Of a DNA stretch of 58,367 nt, positions 10,754 through 21,651 are shown piece by piece (position 1 is the stretch's first letter; each line of letters starts with the position of its first letter). Source of the stretch: Paraphysoderma sedebokerense (taxonomy: Eukaryota > Blastocladiomycota > Physodermatomycetes > Physodermatales > Physodermataceae). Made by a program: the position numbers and the translations under genes. The stretch is from the NCBI GenBank assembly GCA_025602915.1, contig JAHLJZ010000121.1:1-58367 (forward strand). The letters are read 5' to 3'. Under the pieces are notes generated by a model, which saw only the letters and a program-made list of their open reading frames with translations, was not told the origin of the DNA and made no database searches.

Positions 10754-12193
10754 ATGAAAAAGGACGTTAAACCTACTCCTAATGCTGTGAGAGTGTACAA
10801 TATATCTCCTAACGCTACGGAAAAAGCATTGAAAGGTACGCTTTGTGGTCTGATTCTTTTTCAAATGAAACCGTCTGTTAAATTTGATGGATGAGATGGC
10901 ATGGATCAATGGTTTGGAGGTTTATGTTTATGGGCTGTTATGGAGTTGAATAATTTGTGCATGTTGATTTAGTTTCAGACATTGGAAATACCTAAAGAGA
11001 AGGATGAATTATGGAGGGATTGATATTGTTGAAAGCGACACCTGGACAATGTAGTGATCTGACTCTTTTCGTCGTCTCGTTGGTTAGATTTCTTTGCCTT
11101 CTGCGGTAAAATCAACAGATTTCAAATGGTGAAGTATGTACCACATTGAATGACTTGTTGCGAATTATTCGCTGCTTTTTTACGCACAAACTGATGGTTC
11201 CGATTCGTTTTCACTTTCCAGAGCCGAAGATGGTGCCACTCAAGAAGCATTCATCCTCTTCGATAAGGAATCAGCGGCAAACACTGCTAGGTTACTTTCT
11301 GTGAGTAATTTCGCTCATTTGTAATGTCAATTATGTATTCGTGACTGATCTTCTATGTTCTCGCTGTCAATTTCACCATATTTCAATCATGTCAGAATGC
11401 CGTGATTGTTGATCGACAAGTTAAAGTTGAATCTTACTTTGACGGGACAGCCAACCCGTCAGCTGAAGCTGCCGTTGAAGAAGATACAGCAAAAGCACAC
11501 GCAGCTGCGGCCAGTGGCAACAGCGATCCGCATACCAAAACATTCACGCATGTTATTGCCGAAATGCTAGCGGCCGGATATGTACTAAGTGATAACGTTG
11601 TTCATAAAGGTCATGAATTGGATGGTGAGTTTTTGTCATTGAAATTGGATGATTGCGACCAAGCACCTCATATTAATGCTTTGTTAATTCCAAATCTTTT
11701 CTTTTGCGACAGTCAAATTTGGCGTCACCTCAACCCTCCAAAACTACATCAACCAGGCTAAAGCCCAAGCTGTAGCTTTAGATGCCAAGTATCATGTTGT
11801 TGACACCGTCACCTCAAAAGCTACTGAATTAGACCAGAAATTCCATGTCACTGCGACCGCCCAAGCTGCCACTGGTAAAGCAATGGAGATTGGAGGTCAA
11901 GTTTTGAATACCCCCGTCGGGAAGAAAGTTGTAGATGCCGTTGGTGTTGCCAAGACCAAAGTGTTGGAGTTACATGAAGAAACCAAAAGAATCGCGGTAC
12001 CGTTTCTTCTTCTGCTTCGCAGTTTGAAATTATCCTAATTTGTAGCCCCGAAACGAATGTTTCTGACAAATCCATCTTCTCTTTGACTTATTAGGACACG
12101 AAAAAAGCAGCTACCACGCCCGCTTCAACTTCAGCGACGCCGCAACCCCAAGCCCAAAAACCTGCATCAGCTGCCACTTCTCCTTCAAAATAG
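10754..12193 (+). CDS. Vip1-like RRM RNA-binding protein
   Basis: RNA-recognition-motif protein resembling fission yeast Vip1 and the plant BPA1/ACD11-partner group. It starts MKKDVKPTPNAVRVYNISPN at 10754, where VYNISP is RNP2. Exon 2 gives DFFAFCGKINRFQMVK, and exon 3 gives AEDGATQEAFILFDKES, where EAFILF is RNP1. Phases at these three junctions were checked. After the RRM comes the long helical region typical of the group: FTHVIAEMLAAGYVLSDNVV and repeated Ala/Val/Lys helices around 11760-11990 (AKAQAVALDAKYHVVDTV). The tail is Thr/Ala/Pro-rich and ends SAATSPSK. The length of about 235 residues fits the family. The exact role is unknown, with RNA binding inferred from the RRM. Confidence 0.82.
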
Positions 12194-12633
12194 ATCATTC
12201 TGAGATATTTTGTTACATGCTTACGGGTAACCCAGTGTTCTAAGGCAAATGAATTCGCCGTATAGGAATTCGACATAATTTAGTTTATTTTGTTGTCCAG
12301 TAATTAAATATTTAGCATTTCTGGGTCTTGTTTGTGGATTTATTTCTTCAGGCGGTTTAAGGTTAATAAGCAGGGGAAGACGAGTTTTAGCACATGTATT
12401 GTCAGTTTGCGAATAAACCATGATATAAGTATGGTAAACGTGTAAAATTTGGTTGCAATCATGGTCTCGATTTCACTTTTTATTTGAGGTATGAGAGTTT
12501 TTTACATTGAGAACAATGGATATACATGAAGGTCATTGATTAGCATGATCAACACTCTGGGGTCCCAATTTTCAAATCTCGCCGTCAGGTTAATTTGCCG
12601 GTTTGACAAATATTGTCAAAAACGCTAGACCGA
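12194..12633. other. Intergenic between two convergent genes
   Basis: Separates the 3' ends of the Vip1-like gene (plus) and ATE1 (minus). It should hold both poly(A) regions. No other feature seen. Confidence 0.55.
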
Positions 12634-15038
12634 TCATGATAAAACGACTACCACTCTTTTGGCAACATCTTCGCCTAAAGCTCTTATAAATGGAATGAGC
12701 GTGGATGATTTGAAATGGCTACTTTGAGATTTAGGATGTGACTGTTTCATTATTGTAACGTTAAAAAATCATTACCGGTAAAATAGGATGTAACCACAAA
12801 ACATACTTTAAATTCTGTAACTCCTCGTTTTGTATATACCTTCAATTCATCAACCAATTCATTACTCACATCTTCTTTTGCTAACCGAAGCTTCAATTTT
12901 CCATCTTTCCCTTCCAAAATGCCTTGTAATCCTGTGTTATCAAGCTCTTCTTCATCTTCGCTGTCGCTAATGTACTCTTCCTCGAAATCATCAATCTCAT
13001 TTTCTTCTGAAATCTGCTCGGAGGGTTCGGTTGGAGACTGTGCGGACGATTTAGTGGGAGATTGTGACAATGATAATGGGATCGAAAGAATAGGCTCCAC
13101 GAATGTTGTAAACTGTGTTGAATCTAATAATTTTGTACAATCCTCTAAAGGGGTGAATATATATTTCGCCTAAAAATGGGAAATAAAATGCTGTTAGGCT
13201 CAAGGTAGCAACGCAAAGCAAGACTATTTGTGACTGATTTCAATAAAGAATTTTCACAAACCGGATCAAGTAATTCGCTAGGTTTGAATTGGGCTTTATA
13301 CACCATCTTTTGGCACCTGTGAATATAAAATCCCATATAATAATACTTTAAAACCTTTTTATCGCCGTCCGTGTCCGCTCCTTCCTCTATAATGACCTTT
13401 CCCAGCCTACTATCTTTTAAGAAACCCCTCACCAGACTGATTTCGTACAACGCACTCAACTTACCCAATGATAATGAATCGTAACTAGGATCATAGAAAA
13501 AGTAGACCGCTGAAACACATGAGGGCAGAATATCAATAACTGAAACGGCTATTAACTGGTCGTTGAGGTAGTAAAGAAGGTGGAAGGAACCGTAGCCTGG
13601 GAATGGATGCAGGCAATCGGGTGCAGGTGTTGGTGGTGGCGAGGAAGAGGAATAGGTCAGCTAGATGGCGAAGATTTTGAGCAATGAATGGAACAAGGTT
13701 AAATATTAGAGTTAGCACGCGCACAAAAAATATCAGCAAATATAAAATCTTACAATTAGAGGTGATTCACAGAGGAAGCGGGAAAATGAGTCTCGGTTGA
13801 CTTCATCTGGCGTATCTTTATGTATTGCGATTTGATATTTTTTGTAAAGACTGAATTTCTCATCGGTGCATGATGCAGGTTCTAGCCTCGTCTATTGTGA
13901 CGAGAATGGCATAGACAGGAATAATAAAGATTCAACAGAAGCTGTTAGAAGAACCATCCACGAGTCGCAGATACCTTAAAAGACCATATACCTTAAAATC
14001 ATATCTTTTCTCTTCGGAACTCAAATTTTCAGCCAAATATATCGCAGAGTCTAAATTGAATTCTTGATTCTTTGGTTTTGATTTATCTCTCGGTGTCCAT
14101 TCTTGCTTCTTTGCAGTCTTCGTTTTGCCTGATTTGAGCGGATCAAGCCCAAGTTCCGTAAGCTTTCCTTTCTCGGCGGCATTAACAGCTTCGTTCTTGT
14201 CCTGTCCATCTCCACTCCCTCCACTCCGTTGCAACAAGCGGTCTCTACTTTCTTCGGGTGCGGCGTACCTAGATAGCGACATTTGTACATTGCTCGAATT
14301 TTGAGGTATAAACTCATCAGGTCTTATTTCATCATCTATTGAGTTAACAGTCTGCGAAATCTGTGCAGTGTCCGAAGAAAGCGGAGACGTTGTGCCCGAC
14401 GACGGTAGAGACCATTCGCCCTTGATAAATTTGTTAAATCGGTTGATGACTTGGCGATGCTGCTTTGAAGGTTTAAACTTCGTTGTATCGAGTCTTGATA
14501 GTTTAGTCAATTCCCGGCAGAAGAAACGGAAATATACAAGTTAGCATTGAAACAAGTAACACTTTTGTCCACATCTGTTTGTCTTGGTAAAGTGTGTCAT
14601 CAGAACGAGATAAAAGGACAAATACCGAATAGTATACTGTGGGCAACATGACTTGGGTAAGTTCGGTTTATAGCAATAATGGCCAGATCTATAACGTTTG
14701 AATGATCGTTAAAAATATGCTGTGACCTCATCGTATTCTTAACGTGTACACAAACCTCCTCCAACCTCTATCAATCATCTCTTGATAATCCTGTAATGTA
14801 AAAATAGCATTCATCAACGGCAAACAAAAGCAATAAAGGCGTAATTGCCAATGGTGAGTATGCTTGAATGTATATCGGGGATTATTCATACAAAAACTTG
14901 AGTGTAAATTACCATACAACTCAATTGGTAGGCCCAGGCACCAAGGGTATAAGAGGTTTTCTTGCCCACCGCCCTTGAATGGCAGTATCCACACCCAGAG
15001 ACATTCTTTCCTGTCGGTGCGATGATGGATAGATTCAT
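12634..15038 (-). CDS. ATE1: Arginyl-tRNA-protein transferase (ATE1)
   Basis: Transfers arginine from Arg-tRNA to N-terminal Asp/Glu/oxidised Cys, marking proteins for the N-degron pathway. N-terminal motifs: SGCGYCHSRAVGKKTSYTLG (CxYC), DYQEMIDRGWRRF and CCPQYTIR, then the FKPSKQHRQVINRFNKFIK signature near 14460. A 130-residue Ser/Lys-rich linker follows. The C-terminal GNAT-like domain contains FSLYKKYQIAIHKDTPDEVN, RFLCESPL, GYGSFHLLYYLNDQLIAVSV, FFYDPSYDSLSLGKLSALYE and YYMGFYIHRCQKMVYKAQFK. After it comes an acidic stretch (DDFEEEYISDSEDEEEL) and a basic last exon ending VAKRVVVVLS. About nine exons. The start is set at 15038 (MNLSIIAPTGKNVSGCGYC), close to the family start. An in-frame ATG at 15119 is possible. 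Confidence 0.93.
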
Positions 15039-15209
15039 GATGGAATAGGATATCTGAGATGCTCGCACGAGAGGAGGAAAGCAGCACTCAAAGTGGTCAC
15101 GACTGCAGCAGGCGCCCATTATCTAAAGATGAGAATGCATGTGCCGAGATATATGATTGGGGATAAGACCAGCTTCCGGTACATAGATATTCGTCTTCTC
15201 TGACATAAG

Positions 15210-15591
15210 ATGGATAATTTCGATGTTGTCATACAACCAATTCCCCCGATGTTCCGACCTCCATCGGCCTCATCCATGAATAGGCCCCGGACAGACGAAG
15301 GAGAAGCAGACGACAATGGAGGGACAGAAATAGTAAGATGGTGTGATATCGTCTATTGTAGAAGATGATGAGGATGAAGCAACCGCACAATATTGCTTTC
15401 GGGGGTTGTATCTATATCCATATTTCTTCCTCTTGTATCCATTGATTCTCGCTGCTATCTCCGCGATAATATGGATTGTGATTTGTGTCGTGTCCTTGGG
15501 TGCAATAATAAAGTGGAATGTCCATCATCACGAGCAACGACAAAAAAATACTACATTCAAAACTGATATCATTCATGGTCTCAACCGTATA
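15210..15591 (+). other. Possible small membrane-protein ORF between ATE1 and the aminotransferase
   Basis: From ATG at 15210 a frame reads MDNFDVVIQPIPPMFRPPSA and then an acidic stretch (RTDEGEADDNGG) before stopping near 15360. One frame over, from about 15358, an acidic start (EDDEDEATAQYCFRG) runs into a strong hydrophobic region (PYFFLLYPLILAAISAIIW, IVICVVSLGAII). Together they resemble an acidic tail plus one or two membrane spans. The second frame lacks an ATG and continues in frame into the aminotransferase presequence. A 29-nt GTAAG...TAG segment lies exactly between the two parts, but removing it does not bring them into phase. This may be a separate gene with an unseen exon, or chance. 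Confidence 0.3.
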
Positions 15592-17752
15592 ATGAGCCCG
15601 TTGATATCCTACGTCCACTCTATTGTATCCAAAAGATTGTCGTCATCCTGTTTTTCCTGCGTCCGTATCCATCATAACAGCCTCAGATTATTCTCATCAA
15701 CTTCATCTTTACACCGAGCAAAAAACCACACAATGATAAAACCGGCCGACAGAGTTTCTCATTTTACCCAAGACGTCTGGAGTGTTTTCTCTCCCCTCGC
15801 CGTCAAATGCAATGCTGGTACGTTATCAATCGTTCTTCACCCATCTAGCACTGTTTTTTGTTGCACTGTGGAGTTGAAAAAAATTCGCGATCCTGACATT
15901 TCCCTCATTTCTAAATAATATATTTCTTTCTGTTCAAAAATTTATAAAATAATGTACAGTAAACCTCGGACAAGGCTTTCCCAATTTTCCGCCGCCCGAA
16001 TTTATAAAGAATGTGAGTCTTCGTGAAATATCTTTCATGATCTGACTGAAAGCCGCCACTAATTTCGTATCAATTTGTATTAACTATGCTTCCATATTCA
16101 ATTCTCCCAATTAGGCGGCATGTAAGTGTTTCGTACATTGGCCTCCTTGAAATATTATATTTTGATCCCCTGACCTTCCCAAACATCCCTTTGTTGAACG
16201 ATATGGTTATGAACTAATACTTTCCAGGCGATGCAATCAGATCAAACCCCAGTAACCAATACGCACATCCGAGGTTCGAATCTTGAATTTCTATGACATT
16301 GTCGTCAAAAATCTCGTTCTGACATTTTTTTTCTGTGTGTAGAGGAACGCCAGATCTTCGTAAAGTGTGTCTTTCTCGGCAAATGAATAAAGCAAGTGAC
16401 CAAATCCATTTAACGCATTCGTATCTTATAAATAGGCATTATCCAAGACGTTCAGTCCTTTGTTTAATCGCGAATTAGATCCAGAATCAAATATCATTGT
16501 AACGGCGGGTGCCAATGAAGGTATAACTATATAGTGATGGTTTATAATGTCATATCGTAGGTTAACACTTCCCACTCATCTATCTAAATTCAGGCATCTA
16601 TGCAACTCTTTCGGCATTCTTGGACCCCGAGGATGAATGTATTATCATAGAACCTTTCTTCGATCAATATGAACCCAACATTACTCTCAACGGGGGCGTG
16701 CCCGTATATGTCCCACTGCGACTTGACCCGTCTGCTCCAAAGGATGCTCATGGCAACGTTTCTTCCGGCTCCTGGAAATTAGATATATCGGAATTAAAAT
16801 CTAAAATCACTTCTCGCTCAAAGGTCATTATCGTAAATACCCCACATAACCCCGTCGGTAAAGTATTCTCTCGACAAGAGTTGCTAGAGATAGGGAAGGT
16901 AGCGATTGAAAATAATTTATTGATTCTGTCGGATGAAGTTTATGAAAGATTAGTTTATAAGCCGGATGAACATGTCCGAATTGCGACATTATCGGAGGAG
17001 TTATGGAATAGGACGGTAACAATTGGCAGCGCTGGAAAAACCTTTGCTGTCACTGGTTGGAGACTAGGTTTTCTGACAGGGCCTAAAGAATTGGTTCAGC
17101 ATGTCTTGAATGCACACACCCGGTAAGGCTCATCGCTTTTTTTACCTCACTATCTGCCGCAGTTGGATCTAAATTCGAATTCTCCCCATCCTTCAATTAC
17201 TTCTGTACAGTATTGTCTTCTGCGCCAACGCCCCTCTTCAAACAGCAGTCACCGAAGCCCTCAACACATCTCTTCATACCCCATATTATGAGACCCAAAT
17301 CCGTGAATATCTAAACAGACGAGATAAACTCATTTCTGGCTTTAAAAAGATTGGATTAAGTTTGACTGTACCGCAGGGTAGTTACTTTGTGCTGGTGGAT
17401 ACCTCCAAAATCCGTGTCCCGGATGAAGATTGGAAAGAAATCGAGAAAGTGAAGTTACCAAGCGACAATAAAGACTGGAAGATGTGCTATTGGCTGACAA
17501 CAAAAATTGGTAAGCTCCTCCGTGTTATAATATTGATTCATTACTGCCTTAATTCAAACGACAATCAAAATTTCTCCTTGGTACTATGCAATCTTTCCAG
17601 GTATCGCTGCAATTCCCCCGTCTTCGTTCTACTCTCCCACCAACGCACATTTAGCTTCAGATTACGCTAGATTTTGTTTCTGTAAAACTGACGAAACTCT
17701 GAACGAGGCGTTGAAACGGTTAGAGGTATTAGGGAAATATGTCGTTAATTAG
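15592..17752 (+). CDS. BNA3: Kynurenine aminotransferase, class I PLP enzyme (BNA3-like)
   Basis: Fold-type I aminotransferase of the kynurenine-oxoglutarate / cysteine-S-conjugate lyase group, converting kynurenine to kynurenic acid. Motifs in order: VNLGQGFPNFPPPEF, AGANEG, IIIEPFFDQYEPNI, IIVNTPHNPVGKVFSRQELL, LILSDEVYERLVY, the PLP lysine in TIGSAGKTFAVTGWRLGFL, and a C-terminal SYFVLVDTS. The stop is at 17752. The start at 15592 gives a 47-residue Ser/Arg-rich, acid-free leader (SIVSKRLSSSCFSCVRIHHN) that looks like a mitochondrial presequence. A second ATG at 15733 (MIKPADRVSHF) would give a cytosolic form. Phased introns include one on each side of a 7-nt microexon, GCGGCAT, at 16115-16121, needed to read FIKN-AAC-DAIRSNPSNQYAH. 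Confidence 0.9.
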
Positions 17753-18003
17753 GTGATGGATACTTTGGCTGTATGACGATATTATGACTTAACTTGAAAC
17801 AAGAATTTAATAAAAAATATATCGAAATTACCTATGGCGAATGATATTAACTAAATCAATCCGTAAATATATATGCCAATATGATCTAGTAGTCTGCACC
17901 CGTTCGAAGTTAGATTGAGCGCTCGTAGGTTCTGAGCCGTTCGCCTTGTCCCTTACTTTTCAACCCCGACTCGCTGTGAAATTTTCCAGGATTTACCGCA
18001 AGA

Positions 18004-19106
18004 ATGTATCATTCCTCCACCCTTTCCATGACGAAGAATTCGGCAGATAGTGACGACGACATTTGGGACGACTCACCAGTCGCAGGTCCGGACTATGATC
18101 GGCAAATGGCACAATTGGAGTGGAATAGAATGAAGAATGAACATGAAAATGTACATTTCATTGCTTAATCAACCTTCCTTTTTGAATTTAATTTAGTACA
18201 GCACTATTTCATAGAGATGACCATTCAGAACGCTAATACACTCTATTTGTTCACATCGTTCAATCCGGAAAAGGCCGGGTACAAAGATGGTATTGTCGAA
18301 GGAAAAGATGTGACGATTCAACAGGGTTTCAACCATGGATACGAAGAAGCTTCAACGATTGCATATCGTCTGGGGAGCTTAAGAGGATCATTAAGGTTTG
18401 TTGTAAATTCTCCATGTAGTAGTTACTTATGGTGGCCCTTGATTCGATGGCTCTCTTTTCTGCTCTTCGTCTTTTCGCATCATCCGGCTTCGAGCGCAGT
18501 ACATTAATTAAAAGTTTATTGATACTAAATAGTGCCATTCACAATTTTTACAACTCCCGCCCTGATCTCCTTGCGCAGCCATCGTCAAATACGCATGATA
18601 GAGTTGAGAATGAATCTATTCTGAAGGAGCTTACCACTCTCATATCGGAAATGGAAACATTGTCCGTTGAAAATGTATTTTCTAAAAATTACATCAAAGA
18701 ATCAATGAATCGGAGGATCCTATCAACTACTTCTTCATCGACAACTGGGAAACCGTCGACAACTGAAGAAAGCGGCTTGCAGCAACAGGACGAGCCGCTG
18801 ACAAATTGTATAGCAGAAGGTTGCACTTCATCGAACCAACAGAGCTCAGACGGATGTTGCGGTGGGTCTCGCTCAAATTCTGAACCTTCCAACTGTTGTG
18901 GAGGCAAAACTGATGGTGAAGGTACCTCGGCATGCTGCAATGGAAATCCATCCAAAGATGAACCTAGTTCAGCAAAGGACAAAGAGAGCAACCAAGGAAT
19001 AGAGAGGAACAATGATGTTGAAGTGATGAAAAGTCCACAAGATTTAGTAGATTATTTTAATTTTAGGGTCGAAACGTTGTTGCGTAAAATCAGATTAGCT
19101 TCATAG
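18004..19106 (+). CDS. YAE1: YAE1 family protein (Yae1-Lto1 adaptor for Rli1/ABCE1 Fe-S loading)
   Basis: Yae1 with Lto1 bridges ABCE1/Rli1 to the cytosolic Fe-S targeting complex. Exon 1 (18004-18150) is acidic, with a conserved DSDDDIWDDSPVAGPDYDRQ and MAQLEWNRMKNEHEN. Exon 2 (18274-18395) carries the family's repeated Gly motif, AGYKDGIVEGKDVTIQQGF and GYEEASTIAYRLGSLRGSL. Exon 3 is 18500-19106. All junctions are in phase. The protein is about 291 residues, longer than yeast Yae1. An extra part near residues 190-225 has three double-cysteine motifs (GCCGG, NCCGG, ACCNG). The C-terminus is SPQDLVDYFNFRVETLLRKI. Two ATGs, MYH and MTKNSADSD eight codons later, could serve as start. Confidence 0.85.
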
Positions 19107-19697
19107 GTTGTGTAGAAGGATCATCGTGATAACGTCGAAACTGTCTATTTCTCCGCATTCTTGCTAACAGCAGATGTAGTCAAAACGTAGCGTATCACAT
19201 TATTTAATAAACTTTGCATATAATTAGCTGAACGAAACGGTGTGGTTGATTTCGCGGGTATATTATCAAAACATCGTATACACAATCATGAAACGCCAAG
19301 TGTAAGGCACCGTTATTATTCCACATCATTAAGACTCTTCCAAGACATCAATCTATCGATTCAAGCACTCGTTTCAGTAAACGAAATCTTGATTGCGTGA
19401 TGACAAGATATCGAACAATCCTGGGGGTCATGTTAATGCAGTACTATATAGTACTTCCGGTATATTTGTAAGACGTCGTCTATACTTGTACATGATAATA
19501 CAAACTTTGGCATACATAAGTATAACAAATCGGCTCAAGGTATTCTAGTACTACCGGCGATTTCCCTGTCCTAGCATGACTACAGCTTACTATCTGGGTG
19601 TACGATCTGATTTCCCTCGTACTTCGGTCACATCGCCTGACTATTTTTGTGATTCCTTTCTTGCAAAGCATTAAGATATTATCCATATGCAAATTAA
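19107..19697. other. Intergenic between convergent genes, no gene seen
   Basis: 590 bases between the YAE1 stop and the stop of the minus-strand TB2/HVA22 gene. Only short, unpersuasive open frames. It should contain both poly(A) regions. Confidence 0.55.
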
Positions 19698-21216
19698 TCA
19701 ACTGTCCACATCAGCGAATAATTCAGCCGAACTACTTCTTCCGTGCAGGGTGGACTGATTATCTATTTCACGTTTCATGTAATGAGAGGAATTGGACAAA
19801 TCGCGGGACTGTTGTTTCCTTTGTTTTCGCGTGCTAGGAGTCGTTATGGCATTGGTATGTGATGACGGTGAAGACGAGGATGATTTAGAGACGTTGGCGG
19901 TCGTGTAAGTTCGATTCTTCGAATTTGAAATAATCGTTTTGGTGCGCGACAGGGGTGTGGAAAATGATGTAGTAGCGTTGTTAGAGCTGGAAGTTGCCGA
20001 GTCAACTTGCGAGTATGATGTACCTTGTCTACTTTGGTCAATAGGGGAAGGTGGAAGTTGAGTACGATTAAAATTGAACAATTCGTTCAGATCCCTCAAT
20101 TGGCTAATTTCATCGATACCGGTTTCAGCATCGTATAGTGATTCTGCAGATTGAGATTGCGGTGTAAGCGGCATTTCGACATTTCCTTCGGCATTACCAG
20201 TTCCAGTCCTAGATCTACATGTATCATCTATTCCCCTAGCATTTTCATACTCATCGGTGAAAGTAGCAGATGTTTTTACAACAGCCAAGTTATCGCTCGT
20301 TTCTTTAATAGTACTTGGCACAGAAAATTTACTAAAACCTAATTTCTGACTCAACAATAGCGCTTTCAAAATGAAAGGTCGCAATATCTTTTGATATAAT
20401 TTCAATGACGCCTTGTTATTCTGTTGGAGGACATATAATGCAACTAACTTAATGACTGTGAGGGGAAGATTCCTGTGATGCCGGCTAGAGGAGGGTAGGA
20501 GTGAAGTGGATGGGTGAACCAGCGACGTTGAGATAATGAGGTAGTAGGATAGCCAGTGAAGTATGTCATGTCGAAGTTTCGGACTCGTCCTCACACTCGA
20601 CTCACTATGAAAAGAAGTTGCCCCCTTGTAGAAGATAATGAATAATGTGGATTGTTAGCAACTAATCCGGTATCAGTTCAATCTTCCTCTCTAGAGGCAA
20701 AATATATGACGCCAGTCGCTTGGCTATTACTGTCACTCAGGTTTGAGGTAAAAGGTCCAAAAGTACGATAGAAAAGTTCAAAGCGAATATAGTGGAAACA
20801 TAAAAACCAACCATTAATTCTTCAACCACTTTAAACACATTATAACCGGGATACACAAGGGCAGCCAACTTGACCACCAGACTACCCTTTCTTTTTAACA
20901 CATTATACCCCGCATACCCACTAACCGCCAGAAATGCACATAATATATAAGAAGGAGATAACTGTATTGCCTCTGATAGACTGATGATAGCAGTGTGTTG
21001 GTTGAATTTTGATTCTAGTGTCGACAATAGATGCGCGATATTCGATATCCGGGGTGCAGGGATGATAGTCGGCGGTATGACAGATATGATAAATTGAGTC
21101 AGCGGTGCTGTATCTGGAAGAAGAAATAACGATGACGACGAGAGAGAATCATCCTCGGGGGAAAGTTTCGAATGGTCGGTATTAGGGGAATTGATTTGTG
21201 TTCGAGGGGATACCAT
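19698..21216 (-). CDS. TB2/DP1/HVA22 (Yop1/REEP) family ER membrane-shaping protein
   Basis: Reticulon-like hairpin proteins of this family bend ER tubules. The first exon begins MVSPRTQINSPNTDHSK at 21216 and has a hydrophobic stretch, IQLSPSYILCAFLAVSGYAG, before the TB2 signature (KLAALVYPGYNVFKVVEEL). After an intron the domain resumes with RHDILHWLSYYLIISTS and ends with VIKLVALYVLQQNNKASLKL YQKIL split over the next helix. The remaining 200 residues are a Ser/Thr-rich, probably disordered cytosolic tail (DSATSSSNNATTSFS, SKSSSSSPSSHT), ending ELFADVDS. The intron at about 20600-20750 is certain in place but not in phase by any obvious donor-acceptor pair, so a small exon may lie inside it. 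Confidence 0.72.
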
Positions 21217-21651
21217 TATTCGGTAATACTTGATTAAGATAACCTATAAATTGAATAGTCGATTCCGGGCTGAGCAGTATTATAGGAGGTGTATTATATC
21301 AATGACAATAAAAAATATGGGTTTCGTCCCGCCTTGGTAATTTTTGAGATTAGAGAAGAAATTAAGACTGAGCCCTTCTGCTTTCTGCCAAAACCCTCGT
21401 CTCCGCGCATTAAAAACGGTACGAATAAATCTTTCAGCATACGGAAAAACTCACTAATTCTCTATCGTCTCTGAACAACAAAAAAATACATAAGCATAAT
21501 CTTCTTTGGCATGCGTCTGCAGTTGGAAAATTAGAAGTTCATATTGCTACATTGCGCGGTTAGAGAATCCGCCAACAGTATGGCAACATCTGACAACCAC
21601 GGCATACATATAAAATGCGGCATCAAATATTATACATTGGAATAACGTCTC
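21217..21651. other. Intergenic, promoter of the TB2/HVA22 gene and 3' end of the next gene
   Basis: AT-rich sequence with no gene or repeat seen. Confidence 0.55.

Noticed and set aside
16260-16285. tRNA B-box-like GGTTCGAATC
   Set aside because: It spans an exon end of the aminotransferase (donor GTTCGA), with no A box or cloverleaf around it.
19844-20342. Other-frame ORFs over the Ser/Thr-rich tail of the TB2/HVA22 gene
   Set aside because: Shadows of a biased coding sequence. The minus frame at 19698-20594 continues the TB2 domain and is the real one.
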